From the NCBI RefSeq assembly GCF_014652695.1, contig NZ_BMZH01000005.1:62001-126000 (forward strand): a DNA stretch of 64,000 nt, read 5' to 3'. A model generated the notes under the pieces. That model did not search any database. It was given only the letters and a program-made list of their open reading frames with translations, and was not told the DNA's origin. The translations under genes and the position numbers were made by a program. Below, piece after piece: positions 51,921 to 60,908 of this stretch (position 1 is its first letter; each line of letters opens with the position of its first letter). This stretch comes from Algimonas arctica. GTDB lineage: Bacteria > Pseudomonadota > Alphaproteobacteria > Caulobacterales > Maricaulaceae.

Positions 51921-52040
51921 GGGCTGATTAGCCCCAGCGCGGCGCCGCTGACGCGTGTATATCCGCCCATATATTTAGTCTCAAATGCCGCTCAAAGCGG
52001 GCATAACGATATACCACCTTTATGCCCGCACGCCATTCCA

Positions 52041-52538
52041 TCAGGCGTATGCATTAGCCGAATAAGTAAGCTCATAGCTGTGGCTATAGAGTTCAAAAAC
52101 AATGCCAAATGGGTCCTCGACATAGACCATGCGGTAGGGCTTCTCTCCAGGGAAATATTCCCGCACAGGCATCCGTTGCTTTCCACCTGCCGCAATAATT
52201 CGTTCAAGAAGACCTTCGAGGTCCGGGTCTTGAATGGCGAAGTGAAAGGTTCCGTGCTGTCGGAAAGGTAAATTTTCGTCGGGAGCCTTATTGCCCTTAA
52301 ATTCGAAAAGCTCGAACCCAATCCGGTCTGCAGTCGCCAAGTGGGCAATCCGCAAACTGTCCCACCCTGCACCAAACACGTCCGTGCACATTTGGCCGAC
52401 GGGGCTGTCGTCTTCATGGATTTCTAACGGCGCGTTGATCGTGTAAAATCCCAAAATTTCCGTGTAAAATTTCACGGCGGCATCAAGATCGGGCACAGAC
52501 AGGCCAATGTGTGAGAATGTGCGGGGCGTTACGGGCAT
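52041..52538 (-). CDS. VOC (glyoxalase/bleomycin resistance/dioxygenase) superfamily protein
   Basis: A 165-residue two-module VOC protein. SHIGLSVPDLDAAVKFYTEI near 9-28 is the first beta-alpha-beta module. HGTFHFAIQDPDLEGLLERI near 93-112 and VEDPFGIVFELYSH near 136-149 form the second. Candidate metal ligands are His10, His97 and Glu145. The start at 52538 has GGAGA upstream; an in-frame TTG further up is unlikely. It is divergent from the LysR gene across an AT-rich 100 bp with dyads, which suggests that LysR controls it. Substrate unknown: ring-cleavage dioxygenase, isomerase and lyase activities are all possible. Confidence 0.82.
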   Translation of the reverse strand: MPVTPRTFSHIGLSVPDLDAAVKFYTEILGFYTINAPLEIHEDDSPVGQMCTDVFGAGWDSLRIAHLATADRIGFELFEFKGNKAPDENLPFRQHGTFHFAIQDPDLEGLLERIIAAGGKQRMPVREYFPGEKPYRMVYVEDPFGIVFELYSHSYELTYSANAYA

Positions 52539-52614
52539 AAAATTTATCTCCAAGAGTGGTGTTGACTCAGGATATAATTGACATCAGTCATATTTAAAAA
52601 TAATTATAAATGAG

Positions 52615-52636
52615 AATTATCATAATTTTGAGTTAT
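52615..52636. promoter_or_regulatory. Candidate LysR-type operator between the VOC gene and the regulator
   Basis: Two overlapping dyads: AATTAT-C-ATAATT (52615-52627) and ATAA-N7-TTAT (52622-52636), the latter with the T-N11-A LysR pattern. They end 4 bp before the LysR start codon, a position that would allow autorepression and control of the divergent VOC gene. Confidence 0.5.
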
Positions 52637-52640
52637 CATT

Positions 52641-53537
52641 ATGCTGAACGCACACTGGTTGGAAACGTTTATCGTTCTGACTGAGACGGGCCATTTTACG
52701 AAAACGGCCGAGATACGGGGCATGACACAGCCCGGTGTGTCTCAGCATTTGAGCAAATTGGAAAACCAGCTTGGACATGCTTTAATTTCGCGAGACGGAA
52801 AAAAGTTTACCCTGACACCGGCGGGGGAAGCGGTTGTAATCGTCGGAAAAGCGCGACGTGACCAAGAAAAAGACTTGCTACAAACTATCCGGCACGATGA
52901 CCCTGGAATTGGTCGTGTCAGCTTGGGAACGGCGGGAGGGTTTGCGACGCTTCTCTATCCAACGCTATTTGACATGATGATGGCGTCTCCAGACTTGAAC
53001 ATCTGCCTCGAAGCGGCTCCGCAAGACAGTGTTCTAAAAGGCGTAAAAGACGGACGATTTGACCTTGGAATCATTGATCATGAACCCCGAGACCCGCGAC
53101 TTGAGGCTGAATATTTAGGGCAGGAAGAGCTTTGCTTAGTGCTCCCAAAGAACGCCCTGCGCGCGCCGATTACTTTTTCGTCGTTACAAAAATTGGGATT
53201 AGTCGCCCACCCGGATGTCAATCAATATGCGGATGAGCTGTTCTCGAAAAACTTCGGGTCTATGTTTAAAGGGGCCGAGCAGCTTCGCGTGCGCACCTCT
53301 GTCAATCAAATCAATCAAATCCCGGCGCCCGTTGAAAACGGCCTAGGTTACACGCTGTTACCGCGCAGTGGGATCGATGCTTATCCTAATCGCGAGAACC
53401 TTGAAATCATGACACTCCCGGACCCAGTCTTTCACAGCCTATGGCTTGTGTTCCGGCGAGGTCGCGTTTTGCCCGCACGCGTTCGGCGCGTATCAGAGCA
53501 AATCCGCCTCACCTCATCAGCACTTGAAACACGCTAA
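52641..53537 (+). CDS. LysR family transcriptional regulator
   Basis: A 298-residue regulator. The winged helix-turn-helix is at residues 1-60 (LETFIVLTETGHFTKTAEIR, then MTQPGVSQHLSKLENQLGHA). A linker helix leads to the periplasmic-binding-like effector domain (about 92-290). It probably senses a small metabolite and controls the divergent VOC gene and itself. Codon use is somewhat more AT-rich than in the flanking genes, possibly transferred together with the VOC gene. No cognate metabolic genes beyond VOC are nearby, so the effector is unknown. Confidence 0.9.
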   Translation: MLNAHWLETFIVLTETGHFTKTAEIRGMTQPGVSQHLSKLENQLGHALISRDGKKFTLTPAGEAVVIVGKARRDQEKDLLQTIRHDDPGIGRVSLGTAGGFATLLYPTLFDMMMASPDLNICLEAAPQDSVLKGVKDGRFDLGIIDHEPRDPRLEAEYLGQEELCLVLPKNALRAPITFSSLQKLGLVAHPDVNQYADELFSKNFGSMFKGAEQLRVRTSVNQINQIPAPVENGLGYTLLPRSGIDAYPNRENLEIMTLPDPVFHSLWLVFRRGRVLPARVRRVSEQIRLTSSALETR

Positions 53538-53593
53538 CTAAACTTAAGCCGGCGACAGTTTTTACGTGAGTCAGACCCTTTAAGTGTCCGCCA

Positions 53594-55690
53594 CTAAGCC
53601 TTTCCCACGGCCCACAAGGCGAACGCATATTCCAACGCCGTTTCCTTGAGTGATTCATACCGCCCGCTTTCGCCCTGATGTCCCGCTTCCATGTTCATTT
53701 TGAGCAGGATCGGGGCGTCGCCGGTCTGGTGATCACGAAGGGTCGCCGCCCATTTGGCCGGTTCCCAATAGGTGACGCGCGGATCGGTCAGACCGCCCGT
53801 AATCAGGACGGGCGGATAGTCGGCATCGACGACGTTCTCATAGGGGCTGTAAGACAGAATGGTGTTAAACGCGGTCTCGTCTTCGAGCGGGTTGCCCCAT
53901 TCCGGCCATTCCGGTGGCGTGAGCGGCAGGTCACCGTCGCTCATTGTGTTGAGTACGTCGACAAACGGAACCGCGCCAATAACCGCGCCAAACAGAGACG
54001 GGTCTTGATTGAGCGCCGCCCCCACGAGCAATCCGCCCGCAGAGCCACCGTGAGCCACAATGTTTCCGCGCGTCGTCCACCCTAGATCGACCAAAGCCCG
54101 ACCCGCATCCACGAAGTCGTTAAATGTATTAATCTTTTGGTCGAGTTTTCCGGCTGTATACCACTCGTACCCCTTTGCCATACCGCCCCGGATGTGGGCG
54201 ATGGCATAGACAAATCCCCGATCGACTAAGCTGAGTCGAGCGGTGCGGAAATCCGCGGGCATTGTATGTCCATAAGAGCCATAGCCATAAAGGAGCACCG
54301 GGTTGGTGCCATCGGGCGTCACGCCCTTACGGTAGAGCAGCGTGACAGGAACGCGCTGCCTATCCCGCGCCTCAATCTCAATCCGTTCCGTGACGTAATC
54401 GTCCGGGTTATGGCCGCTTGGAACCGTCTGCTGTCGCACGAGGCGACGCTCGCGGCTCGCCATATCATAGGCATAGACAGAGGCTGGCGTGGTCGGACTA
54501 CTATAGCTGTAGTGGATCAGGCTGGTGTCATATTCATAGCCACTGACCAAACCGAGCGCATAAGCCTGTTCATCCAGTGCGATAGCGTGATCTTCGCCGC
54601 TCTCCATATCGCGAATGACGATGCGCGGCAGGGCGTTTTCGCGCTCCAACCGCACCATATGCCCTGAATAGGTTTCCATACCCAGGATCAATCGTCCGGG
54701 CACATGGTCAATATAGGGGATCCACTCTGCCGGATTGCTTTGGTCGCCAAGCGAGGTCGACGACCGGAATATGGCGAAGTCCACGGCGCCCTGATCATTA
54801 GAGAGAATATAGCTCGCCCCGCCCTGTGGCGCGACTTCATATTCTACGCCGGCCCGGCGCGGCGCAAAGCAAACCGGATCGGATTGCGGCGCGTCCATGG
54901 GAACGGCCCAGACTTCACTGGTCGTATGATCATGCGCGGAAATCGTGATGAATTGATCATCATCGGATACACCGATCCCGACAAAAAAACCGGGATCATT
55001 TTCGATAAAGGCCGTCGTTGGATCCTCAGACCCATCAATATCGCGGTGAAGGACGATCGACGGCCGCTGATTTTCATCCCGCTCAACCCAAAATAATGTT
55101 TTGCAATCCGCGCCCCAAACCAACGATCCGGCCGACGTATCAATGCCTGTGAACACAGCCTCCCCGCCCGTCGCCGTCGCAATATGGACATCGAAGTTTT
55201 CCGAGCCCTGTAAATCGAGACCATAGGCGAGCCGTGCGTGGTCCGGACTGTGGCTAACATCACCCAGATCGAAATAGCCCGTTGAGTGTTGGCTGAGCGC
55301 TTCCGCATCGAGCACTATCTGCGCGTCGCCCCCATTGCGCGGCTCTCGCATATACGTGCCATGCTCTTGGCCCGGTTCAAACCGGTGATAGTAACGCCAC
55401 GGCCCGTCGGGTAATTTGGTGGATGACCGCGCCGGTTCTAACCGCCCTTTCATTTCAGCAAAAAGCGCTTGTTCCAGATCAGACAACGGTCCTAACAAGG
55501 CTTTCGTATAGGCATTTTCTGCCTCTAAATGATCGCGAATCTCGGCGGTCAACAGAGACGGATCACGCAGCACAGTCTGCCACTGCTCATCTTTTAACCA
55601 CGCATAATTATCGATCCAATCATGGCCGAACCGCTGTTGCGAGATGGGTCGTTTTTGTGCCCGTGGGGCGAGAGCTTTATGATCAGTCAT
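53594..55690 (-). CDS. Prolyl oligopeptidase family serine peptidase (oligopeptidase B type, S9A)
   Basis: A 698-residue peptidase cutting short peptides, probably after basic residues. The N-terminal part to about 410 forms a beta-propeller that restricts access. The C-terminal hydrolase domain holds Ser550 in HGGSAGGLLVGAAL, Asp636 in GGLTDPRV and His671 in EAGHQGESG. RFGHDWIDNYAWLKDEQWQ near the N-terminus and FVYAIAHIRGG are oligopeptidase B landmarks. ATG 55690 gives the usual length; a longer frame to 55915 overlaps the divergent DUF2336 gene. No signal peptide is seen, so it is cytoplasmic. Confidence 0.92.
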   Translation of the reverse strand: MTDHKALAPRAQKRPISQQRFGHDWIDNYAWLKDEQWQTVLRDPSLLTAEIRDHLEAENAYTKALLGPLSDLEQALFAEMKGRLEPARSSTKLPDGPWRYYHRFEPGQEHGTYMREPRNGGDAQIVLDAEALSQHSTGYFDLGDVSHSPDHARLAYGLDLQGSENFDVHIATATGGEAVFTGIDTSAGSLVWGADCKTLFWVERDENQRPSIVLHRDIDGSEDPTTAFIENDPGFFVGIGVSDDDQFITISAHDHTTSEVWAVPMDAPQSDPVCFAPRRAGVEYEVAPQGGASYILSNDQGAVDFAIFRSSTSLGDQSNPAEWIPYIDHVPGRLILGMETYSGHMVRLERENALPRIVIRDMESGEDHAIALDEQAYALGLVSGYEYDTSLIHYSYSSPTTPASVYAYDMASRERRLVRQQTVPSGHNPDDYVTERIEIEARDRQRVPVTLLYRKGVTPDGTNPVLLYGYGSYGHTMPADFRTARLSLVDRGFVYAIAHIRGGMAKGYEWYTAGKLDQKINTFNDFVDAGRALVDLGWTTRGNIVAHGGSAGGLLVGAALNQDPSLFGAVIGAVPFVDVLNTMSDGDLPLTPPEWPEWGNPLEDETAFNTILSYSPYENVVDADYPPVLITGGLTDPRVTYWEPAKWAATLRDHQTGDAPILLKMNMEAGHQGESGRYESLKETALEYAFALWAVGKA

Positions 55691-55797
55691 AGTGCGCCAT
55701 GTAAGGTGGTGGTCACGGAGTGTTAAGGGCTTCCCGTTACCCTTTTTTATGAAGAGTCTGTCCGATTTTCGGATTTGCAGCATGAACTGGACCCAAA

Positions 55798-57021
55798 ATG
55801 TCAGTGCCTGCCAGAGCATTAGAGCTTGATCCCGCCATGCAGGCCGCCCCGCCTGCGGATAATGTGCGGCGACAGCTGGCGCGGCGACTCGCCGACGCCA
55901 TTTGCTTGCCTGCATCTAAATTAACACCGCAAGAACGTCATATGGCGGGCGATGTGCTGGTCGAACTGCTTCGCTCAGCGGAACCTGACATTCGCGAGGC
56001 CGTCGCCAAACGACTGGTGATGCTCAACGAAGCCCCGCGCACGATTCTTGTTATTCTCGCGAAAGATGAAATTCATATCGCGCGACATGTTCTGGAGAAC
56101 TCCCGGAGCCTAACCGATTCTGACATGATTCAAATCGCCCGTAAGGTGAAAATGGAACATCGGATCATGATGGCCCAACGTCGCAACCTCTCAGATGCAG
56201 TTGTCGATGTGCTGGTTGAATTCATGGAAGAGGATGTTGTTGAGACATTGCTCAAGAATAAGGGATCGAACCTCTCGGATACGGCGATACAGCGGATCCT
56301 CGTGACGTCGCGTTCGCATCAACCCTATGTCGAACTCTTGGCGAAACGTGATGAATTGCGGCCTAGTCACGGTCTGACCATGTATTGGTGGGCCGATGCA
56401 ACAAACCGAAAGCGTATTCTGGCGCGCTTTGCCGTCACGCGGCATGTTTTACAGGAAAGTACGGGCGACCTCTATCCGCTCGCGGCCGAAGAAGGCTGGC
56501 AGGATTCCGGGGTTCGTAAGGCGCTGCAATTCATCGAACGTCGCCAACGCAATCGTGTTGCGCTTGAACGGTCACCCTATGAGAGCCTTGAACAGGCCAT
56601 TGAGTCGATATCCGTCTCAGGCTTAACCCGAGCTACGACGGAAGAGATTTCCTATATGGCGGGCATTAAACCCGCGACGGGTGCGCAAATTTTGACCGAC
56701 AAAGGCGGACAGCCCATTGCCATTTTCTGTAAAGCGCCCGGCCTGCGTCGTGAGTATCTTGAAATGCTCTGGCTCGGCCTTGGACGTCGGACACAAACGG
56801 CCGAAGGGCGCATCGACCCAGATTATAATCGGGTGATTGAAACTTATGACACAATTTCGACGGATAAGGCGCAAACGGTCTTGAGATATTGGAACTGGTC
56901 ACTAACCGCGTCACTGAGCCCTGAAGTGTTGGAATATATCCAAAAAGGCGTCATTCCGCGCGAGGAAGACTTCGGCGCCGCAGCCATCACTGCGGCACTT
57001 GTCTTCTCTCATCGTCGCTAG
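55798..57021 (+). CDS. DUF2336 family protein (alphaproteobacterial HEAT-like repeats)
   Basis: A 407-residue helical protein typical of alphaproteobacteria (DUF2336). Repeating helical pairs from about 45 to 190 (LLRSAEPDIREAVAKRLVML; HIARHVLENSRSLTDSDMIQ; LSDTAIQRILVTS) look like HEAT/armadillo units. The C-terminal half is helical with LPLGR-like patches. There is no signal peptide or catalytic motif. Such proteins are thought to be scaffolds, some linked to motility or cell cycle, but none is assigned. It is divergent from the oligopeptidase gene. Confidence 0.82.
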   Translation: MSVPARALELDPAMQAAPPADNVRRQLARRLADAICLPASKLTPQERHMAGDVLVELLRSAEPDIREAVAKRLVMLNEAPRTILVILAKDEIHIARHVLENSRSLTDSDMIQIARKVKMEHRIMMAQRRNLSDAVVDVLVEFMEEDVVETLLKNKGSNLSDTAIQRILVTSRSHQPYVELLAKRDELRPSHGLTMYWWADATNRKRILARFAVTRHVLQESTGDLYPLAAEEGWQDSGVRKALQFIERRQRNRVALERSPYESLEQAIESISVSGLTRATTEEISYMAGIKPATGAQILTDKGGQPIAIFCKAPGLRREYLEMLWLGLGRRTQTAEGRIDPDYNRVIETYDTISTDKAQTVLRYWNWSLTASLSPEVLEYIQKGVIPREEDFGAAAITAALVFSHRR

Positions 57022-57097
57022 CAGAGCGCATAGCGCCCATTCTCGCTACTTCTCCCTCGCCCCATCGATCCTGATGATAAGTTTCAACGCGGACCGC

Positions 57098-57964
57098 TCA
57101 CTCTGGAATTAAGACCCCGCGTTCGTCGGAGAGATTAAACCGGATCAAAGTGTTTAACCCCGTACGCGTCACGGGAAGACCGTTCTCTATCATCGGGCGA
57201 TAGACCCATTTTTGCACAGACCGAATGGCCGCGGACTCGAACAAGGACTGGCTACAAATAGTCGTCCGCACATTATAGGGCGTTCCGTCCGAACTAATAT
57301 CAAATGAGAGACGGCAATGCCCCGACCGGCTTGCCCGTGGTGGCATTGTCGGCGGCACTCTAACGAGGGGTGTGGGGTCTGAATCCGTCGGATGCAAAGG
57401 GATCTTAGTCGGTACAATATAGGGTTTCGGGTCAAAGATATCTTTCGGATTGCCGGGCGTATGAAACGGTTCGACGGGGCGGTCTGTCACCGGAACATCG
57501 ACAACCGGAGGCGGCGGCGGAACTTCGATCCGATCTAATAATTTCGGTGGCGTTCGATCCGTGAGGAGTGGTAGATCATCGGGCGTTGCATTGATTTCAA
57601 ACGCGGCCAGCTCAAGTCTATCCTGCGGTTCAAACTCATCAGCAATCAGCCCGACCATCACGCTCCACAGGCCCACCGTGACGATCCCGGCGCCAGCAAG
57701 AGACGACGCTCTCATGACGCTTCGTTGTAAAAATTCCGGGGTCGATTTGTGACTTAACGTCTTATGTCCGCCCAACTTGTCGGCGGGGTCTTGTTCCATG
57801 CCCGAAGGAACCTGCGCATCCAGGCCTGACTTTAGCCTAAGCTCTTTAGCCTTGAGAGACTTACCTATGGATGACTTAATCATAGACGGTTTATCCAAAA
57901 TCGGGTTTCTCGTCCCCTTGGCCTCAGGCGTCCGGTTTTCAATACTCGGTTTCTCATGTTCCAT
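57098..57964 (-). CDS. TonB-like protein with long cytoplasmic N-terminus
   Basis: A 288-residue paralogue of the TonB at 59799. About 85 residues, basic and disordered, precede the single membrane helix (about 86-108). A Pro-rich periplasmic linker (EVPPPPPVVDVP) leads to the TonB C-terminal domain (about 205-288), which aligns closely with the operon TonB: SGHCRLSFDISSDGTPYNVR against SGHCKVRFSVSPDGAPFDVE. The two domain cysteines are shared and may form a disulfide. It follows the TPR gene but has its own promoter behind a terminator. The extended N-terminus is unusual for TonB. It may serve a particular receptor or act as a regulated spare. Confidence 0.82.
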   Translation of the reverse strand: MEHEKPSIENRTPEAKGTRNPILDKPSMIKSSIGKSLKAKELRLKSGLDAQVPSGMEQDPADKLGGHKTLSHKSTPEFLQRSVMRASSLAGAGIVTVGLWSVMVGLIADEFEPQDRLELAAFEINATPDDLPLLTDRTPPKLLDRIEVPPPPPVVDVPVTDRPVEPFHTPGNPKDIFDPKPYIVPTKIPLHPTDSDPTPLVRVPPTMPPRASRSGHCRLSFDISSDGTPYNVRTTICSQSLFESAAIRSVQKWVYRPMIENGLPVTRTGLNTLIRFNLSDERGVLIPE

Positions 57965-57985
57965 AGGATGACCCTTATGTGTTAT

Positions 57986-58014
57986 ATAATAACATATCTC
58001 TACATCAAGGTCAA
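57986..58014 (-). promoter_or_regulatory. Sigma-70-type promoter of the second tonB gene
   Basis: On the minus strand, TTGACC (58014-58009) is separated by 17 bp from TATTAT (57991-57986), 22 bp before the ATG at 57964. It lies immediately after the TPR-gene terminator. Confidence 0.65.
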
Positions 58015-58046
58015 ACTATCCAGTTTTGGAAGCAATTTTCGCGCAT

Positions 58047-58075
58047 AAAAAAACCCAGCTCGAAGGCTGGGTTTT
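58047..58075 (-). terminator. Rho-independent terminator of the TonB operon
   Basis: On the minus strand: ten-pair stem AAAACCCAGC/GCTGGGTTTT with a CTTCGA loop, followed by seven Ts in total. It ends the DUF3450-to-TPR transcript 20 bp after the TPR stop. Confidence 0.92.
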
Positions 58076-58094
58076 CTTAAATCTCTAACTCGAA

Positions 58095-59612
58095 TTATTC
58101 CGTTGTTCGACGAACATATTTCTCATCATAGGCCGCTTTAAACTGGTTACAATTTTCATCGTCCAGCGCAAATTCACCGCCTGAGAAAGCCAAGTTGTCA
58201 TACTCAAGTTTGATCTTGGAAAAGCAGAGCTCTTTCTCAACATTTTTCTCAAAGACGCACCGACGCTCAACCGCATTGCGTTCTTCGGAAACGAACTTCA
58301 GCCATTTTTTGGCATTCCGTGATTCCCGCGAACCCGCTGGCACTTTCTTGAACGCTTCAATGGCATTCGCGCGAATACGGGTGATAGGCGCCGCATCCAT
58401 TTGCGCGTCAGTCATTGAACAATCGAGACGTTCTACGTTTTGTGTGGAGTCGTAAATACAGTTAGCAACCTGCATCCAAGATTTACCGGCATCATAACCA
58501 CGGGCGATCGCTTTTCCAAACGAGTCTTCCGCTTTGTTACAATCCCCTTCGTTATAATAAGCTTCGCCAAGCGCCGCATAAAGCTTCGCGGAATTAGAAG
58601 ACTGAGCCGCTTCTTCGAGGATAGGAATAGCTTTCTTATATTCCCGGGCCGTCCGATAATATTTGGACAGTTCTTCAAGGTTTTCCGGTGTCCGCTGAAT
58701 ACGACCTGTGCGCATTTCCCGCTCAAGGATCTGACCCGCTTGATACGGCATTTCATAATAAGAATAATACTGAATGATCTTCTTAATATCGTTCTCTTTC
58801 GTCATCGCGCCGCCCAAATAGAGCATCTTGTTGACTTCAAACGCATCCTCTTCACGACCACCATTGCCGAGCATAGAGGCCCAATTGTCCCAAAGCGTTC
58901 TATCTTCAGGCCATTTCTGGATCATCTGCTTGACGATATCGGCCTGTTTGCCTGGCATATTCAGGTTATTATATAGGAAGTTGAGCAGGTCGAAATGTTT
59001 GCGCTCTTTTGGGTTCGCACCATTAAACCATTTCTCAGCCCACGGGAGCGCCCGGCGGTAATCTTCGGCTTCAACCCAAGCCTGAACAAGCAATTCAACA
59101 TAAGACGCTTTTTGTTGACCGCCTTCACGGAGATATTTTTCAAGCGCTTCAGCACCGGCGCGATACTGACCATTCACGATCATCAGCTGGGCGATAACAA
59201 CTTTGATACCATCGACTTCATTAGGCAACATTCCGCCGGCGTTGATTGCGTTTTGGAACGCTTTCAAGGCACCCGCAGTGTTGTCCGTATCGTTATAGGC
59301 TTGGCCGAGCATCTGATAAATGGTCGACTTTTCGTAAGGATTAAGCGGATTGTCGGAGACCAACAAAGCGTTGAGTGTATTCAATGCGCCTTGCGGATTG
59401 TCTTCGTTGAGGAATTGCAACGCCTCATTGACCTTCTCACCGGCATCGGCGGAGAATTGACGCCCTTCGGCAGCCGCTTCTTCATCTTGCGCAAACGCAA
59501 CATTCATAGAGGCCGGCGTCACGAGACCAATGGCAACAAAAGCGAGTAAGCTCGCCCCGGCCAGTTTCGCGGTGTGGAAAGTGAGTGTCGATGTCTTTAG
59601 ACCATATGTCAT
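58095..59612 (-). CDS. Exported TPR-repeat protein of the TonB system
   Basis: A 505-residue periplasmic protein. The signal peptide is unusually long (about 42 residues, hydrophobic near 22-35, AFA before Gln-Asp). Tetratricopeptide repeats run from about 55 to 370 (for example SADAGEKVNEALQFLNEDNP, YKKAIPILEEAAQSSNSAKL, YAALGEAYYNEGDCNKAEDS), then a helical C-terminus with several cysteines. In Vibrio-type TonB2 systems a TPR protein (TtpB/TPR) is encoded with TtpC-ExbB2-ExbD2-TonB2 and is needed for energy transfer to certain receptors. The start at 59612 has GGGAGA 7 bases ahead. It lies 186 bp downstream of tonB. Confidence 0.88.
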   Translation of the reverse strand: MTYGLKTSTLTFHTAKLAGASLLAFVAIGLVTPASMNVAFAQDEEAAAEGRQFSADAGEKVNEALQFLNEDNPQGALNTLNALLVSDNPLNPYEKSTIYQMLGQAYNDTDNTAGALKAFQNAINAGGMLPNEVDGIKVVIAQLMIVNGQYRAGAEALEKYLREGGQQKASYVELLVQAWVEAEDYRRALPWAEKWFNGANPKERKHFDLLNFLYNNLNMPGKQADIVKQMIQKWPEDRTLWDNWASMLGNGGREEDAFEVNKMLYLGGAMTKENDIKKIIQYYSYYEMPYQAGQILEREMRTGRIQRTPENLEELSKYYRTAREYKKAIPILEEAAQSSNSAKLYAALGEAYYNEGDCNKAEDSFGKAIARGYDAGKSWMQVANCIYDSTQNVERLDCSMTDAQMDAAPITRIRANAIEAFKKVPAGSRESRNAKKWLKFVSEERNAVERRCVFEKNVEKELCFSKIKLEYDNLAFSGGEFALDDENCNQFKAAYDEKYVRRTTE

Positions 59613-59798
59613 AATCGTCTCCCGTAAACTGAACGAAGGGCCATCCGAACGATCCGACCGGAAAACGGCTTCGTAGGCCATATGTGATTGGCCGAATTGT
59701 TTGCCGACTTCGATGAAAGATCGAGGCCAATACGATGCGGGACGGTTACAGCCCCCCCCGCATCTTTAAGAATTATCCGTCAAAGACGGCACCCAATC

Positions 59799-60422
59799 CT
59801 ATTCAGGCAGGATGTTGCCGCGCTCATCTGTCAGACGGAAGCGAATGATCGATTCCACACCGATACGACCAACAGGACGACCGTCTTGAATTTTCGGATT
59901 ATATTTCCATTTTTGGACGGATTTAACAGTGGGTCGTGAGAAAAGAGACTGTGTGCAATATGTTGTTTCAACATCAAACGGTGCACCATCTGGGCTCACA
60001 CTAAACCGGACTTTGCAGTGACCGGATTTCTCAGCACGAGGTGGCATAATCGGAGGAATTCGAACGAGCGGTTGCGCATCACGATCAGAGACGGTGATTT
60101 GGAACTGCGAACGATCAATTTCGGGCGCTTCAAACTCAGGGACAGCCCCTTCGAGTGATGAAATGGGCTCAGCTGGACGATCCGCTTTTTGACGCTCAAT
60201 CTGAGGCGGCGGAGGCGGTGTTTCGATCTTTTTGATCTCAGTAATCGTCGTTTCGCGCTCAAGGATTTTGACATCCTCAACCTTCGGATTGATTTCGAAT
60301 GAGTTGAGATCCAACTTATCTTCTGGTTTGAATTCTTCAGAGATGAGGCTCATCATTAGCACAAACAAGACGACCGTAACGATCGCTGCAGGGATGATCG
60401 CCAGCCAGCGTAAAAAGCCCAT
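59799..60422 (-). CDS. tonB: TonB energy transducer
   Basis: A 207-residue protein spanning the periplasm: short cytoplasmic start, membrane helix about 5-27, Pro-rich linker (ETPPPPPQIERQ), and C-terminal domain from about 125 with the VKSVQKWKYNPKIQDGRPVG box. It transmits the ExbB/ExbD proton-motive force to outer-membrane receptors. Two cysteines in the C-terminal domain (SGHCK and TTYCTQ) are shared with the paralogue at 57098. It is 15 bp after the second exbD and precedes the TPR gene. Confidence 0.9.
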   Translation of the reverse strand: MGFLRWLAIIPAAIVTVVLFVLMMSLISEEFKPEDKLDLNSFEINPKVEDVKILERETTITEIKKIETPPPPPQIERQKADRPAEPISSLEGAVPEFEAPEIDRSQFQITVSDRDAQPLVRIPPIMPPRAEKSGHCKVRFSVSPDGAPFDVETTYCTQSLFSRPTVKSVQKWKYNPKIQDGRPVGRIGVESIIRFRLTDERGNILPE

Positions 60423-60437
60423 AATCTTAAGTCCTTC

Positions 60438-60833
60438 CTACTCGGTTCCGACGCGGGTGATGACACCCAAGTCTTGGAACAATTCTTGAACACCCATGAC
60501 GGTTCCGACATCAGCGTTGCGATCCGCTTGAATAATTGCATTCGCTTTCGGTGTTTCGTCACGAAGCGACGTCAGGATTGGGCGAATTTCCTCAAGTTTA
60601 TAAGGTTTCTTATCAATCCAAACATTTGAACTACTATCAACCGCAACAAGTATCGTCGGGTTCCAAGCTTGATCTGTCAGGGCTTCAGGCTTGATCGGCT
60701 CAAGACCGGGCGTCTTCACGAAGACGGATGTCACAATAAAGAAGATCAACAGAATAAAAACAACGTCGAGCATCGGCGTCATGTTGAGTTCTGTACCTTC
60801 GTCTGCGACGACTGTGCGGGAACGGCGTGCCAT
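60438..60833 (-). CDS. exbD: ExbD/TolR family protein (second copy)
   Basis: A 131-residue protein with one membrane helix (about 20-42, MTPMLDVVFILLIFFIVTSV). The catalytic Asp23 is in the conserved MLDVVF motif that carries protons in ExbB/ExbD/TolQR motors. The periplasmic domain follows. It ends 15 bp before tonB. It resembles the first exbD (60909) in the helix but differs in the rest, so the motor may be a hetero-dimer of two ExbD types. Confidence 0.9.
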   Translation of the reverse strand: MARRSRTVVADEGTELNMTPMLDVVFILLIFFIVTSVFVKTPGLEPIKPEALTDQAWNPTILVAVDSSSNVWIDKKPYKLEEIRPILTSLRDETPKANAIIQADRNADVGTVMGVQELFQDLGVITRVGTE

Positions 60834-60908
60834 AATGTTACCTTATATCATTTCAAAGCGTGAATGCAAGCGTGTCGTGCAGTCGCAGTTATCTGCGACC
60901 GCAAAGGA

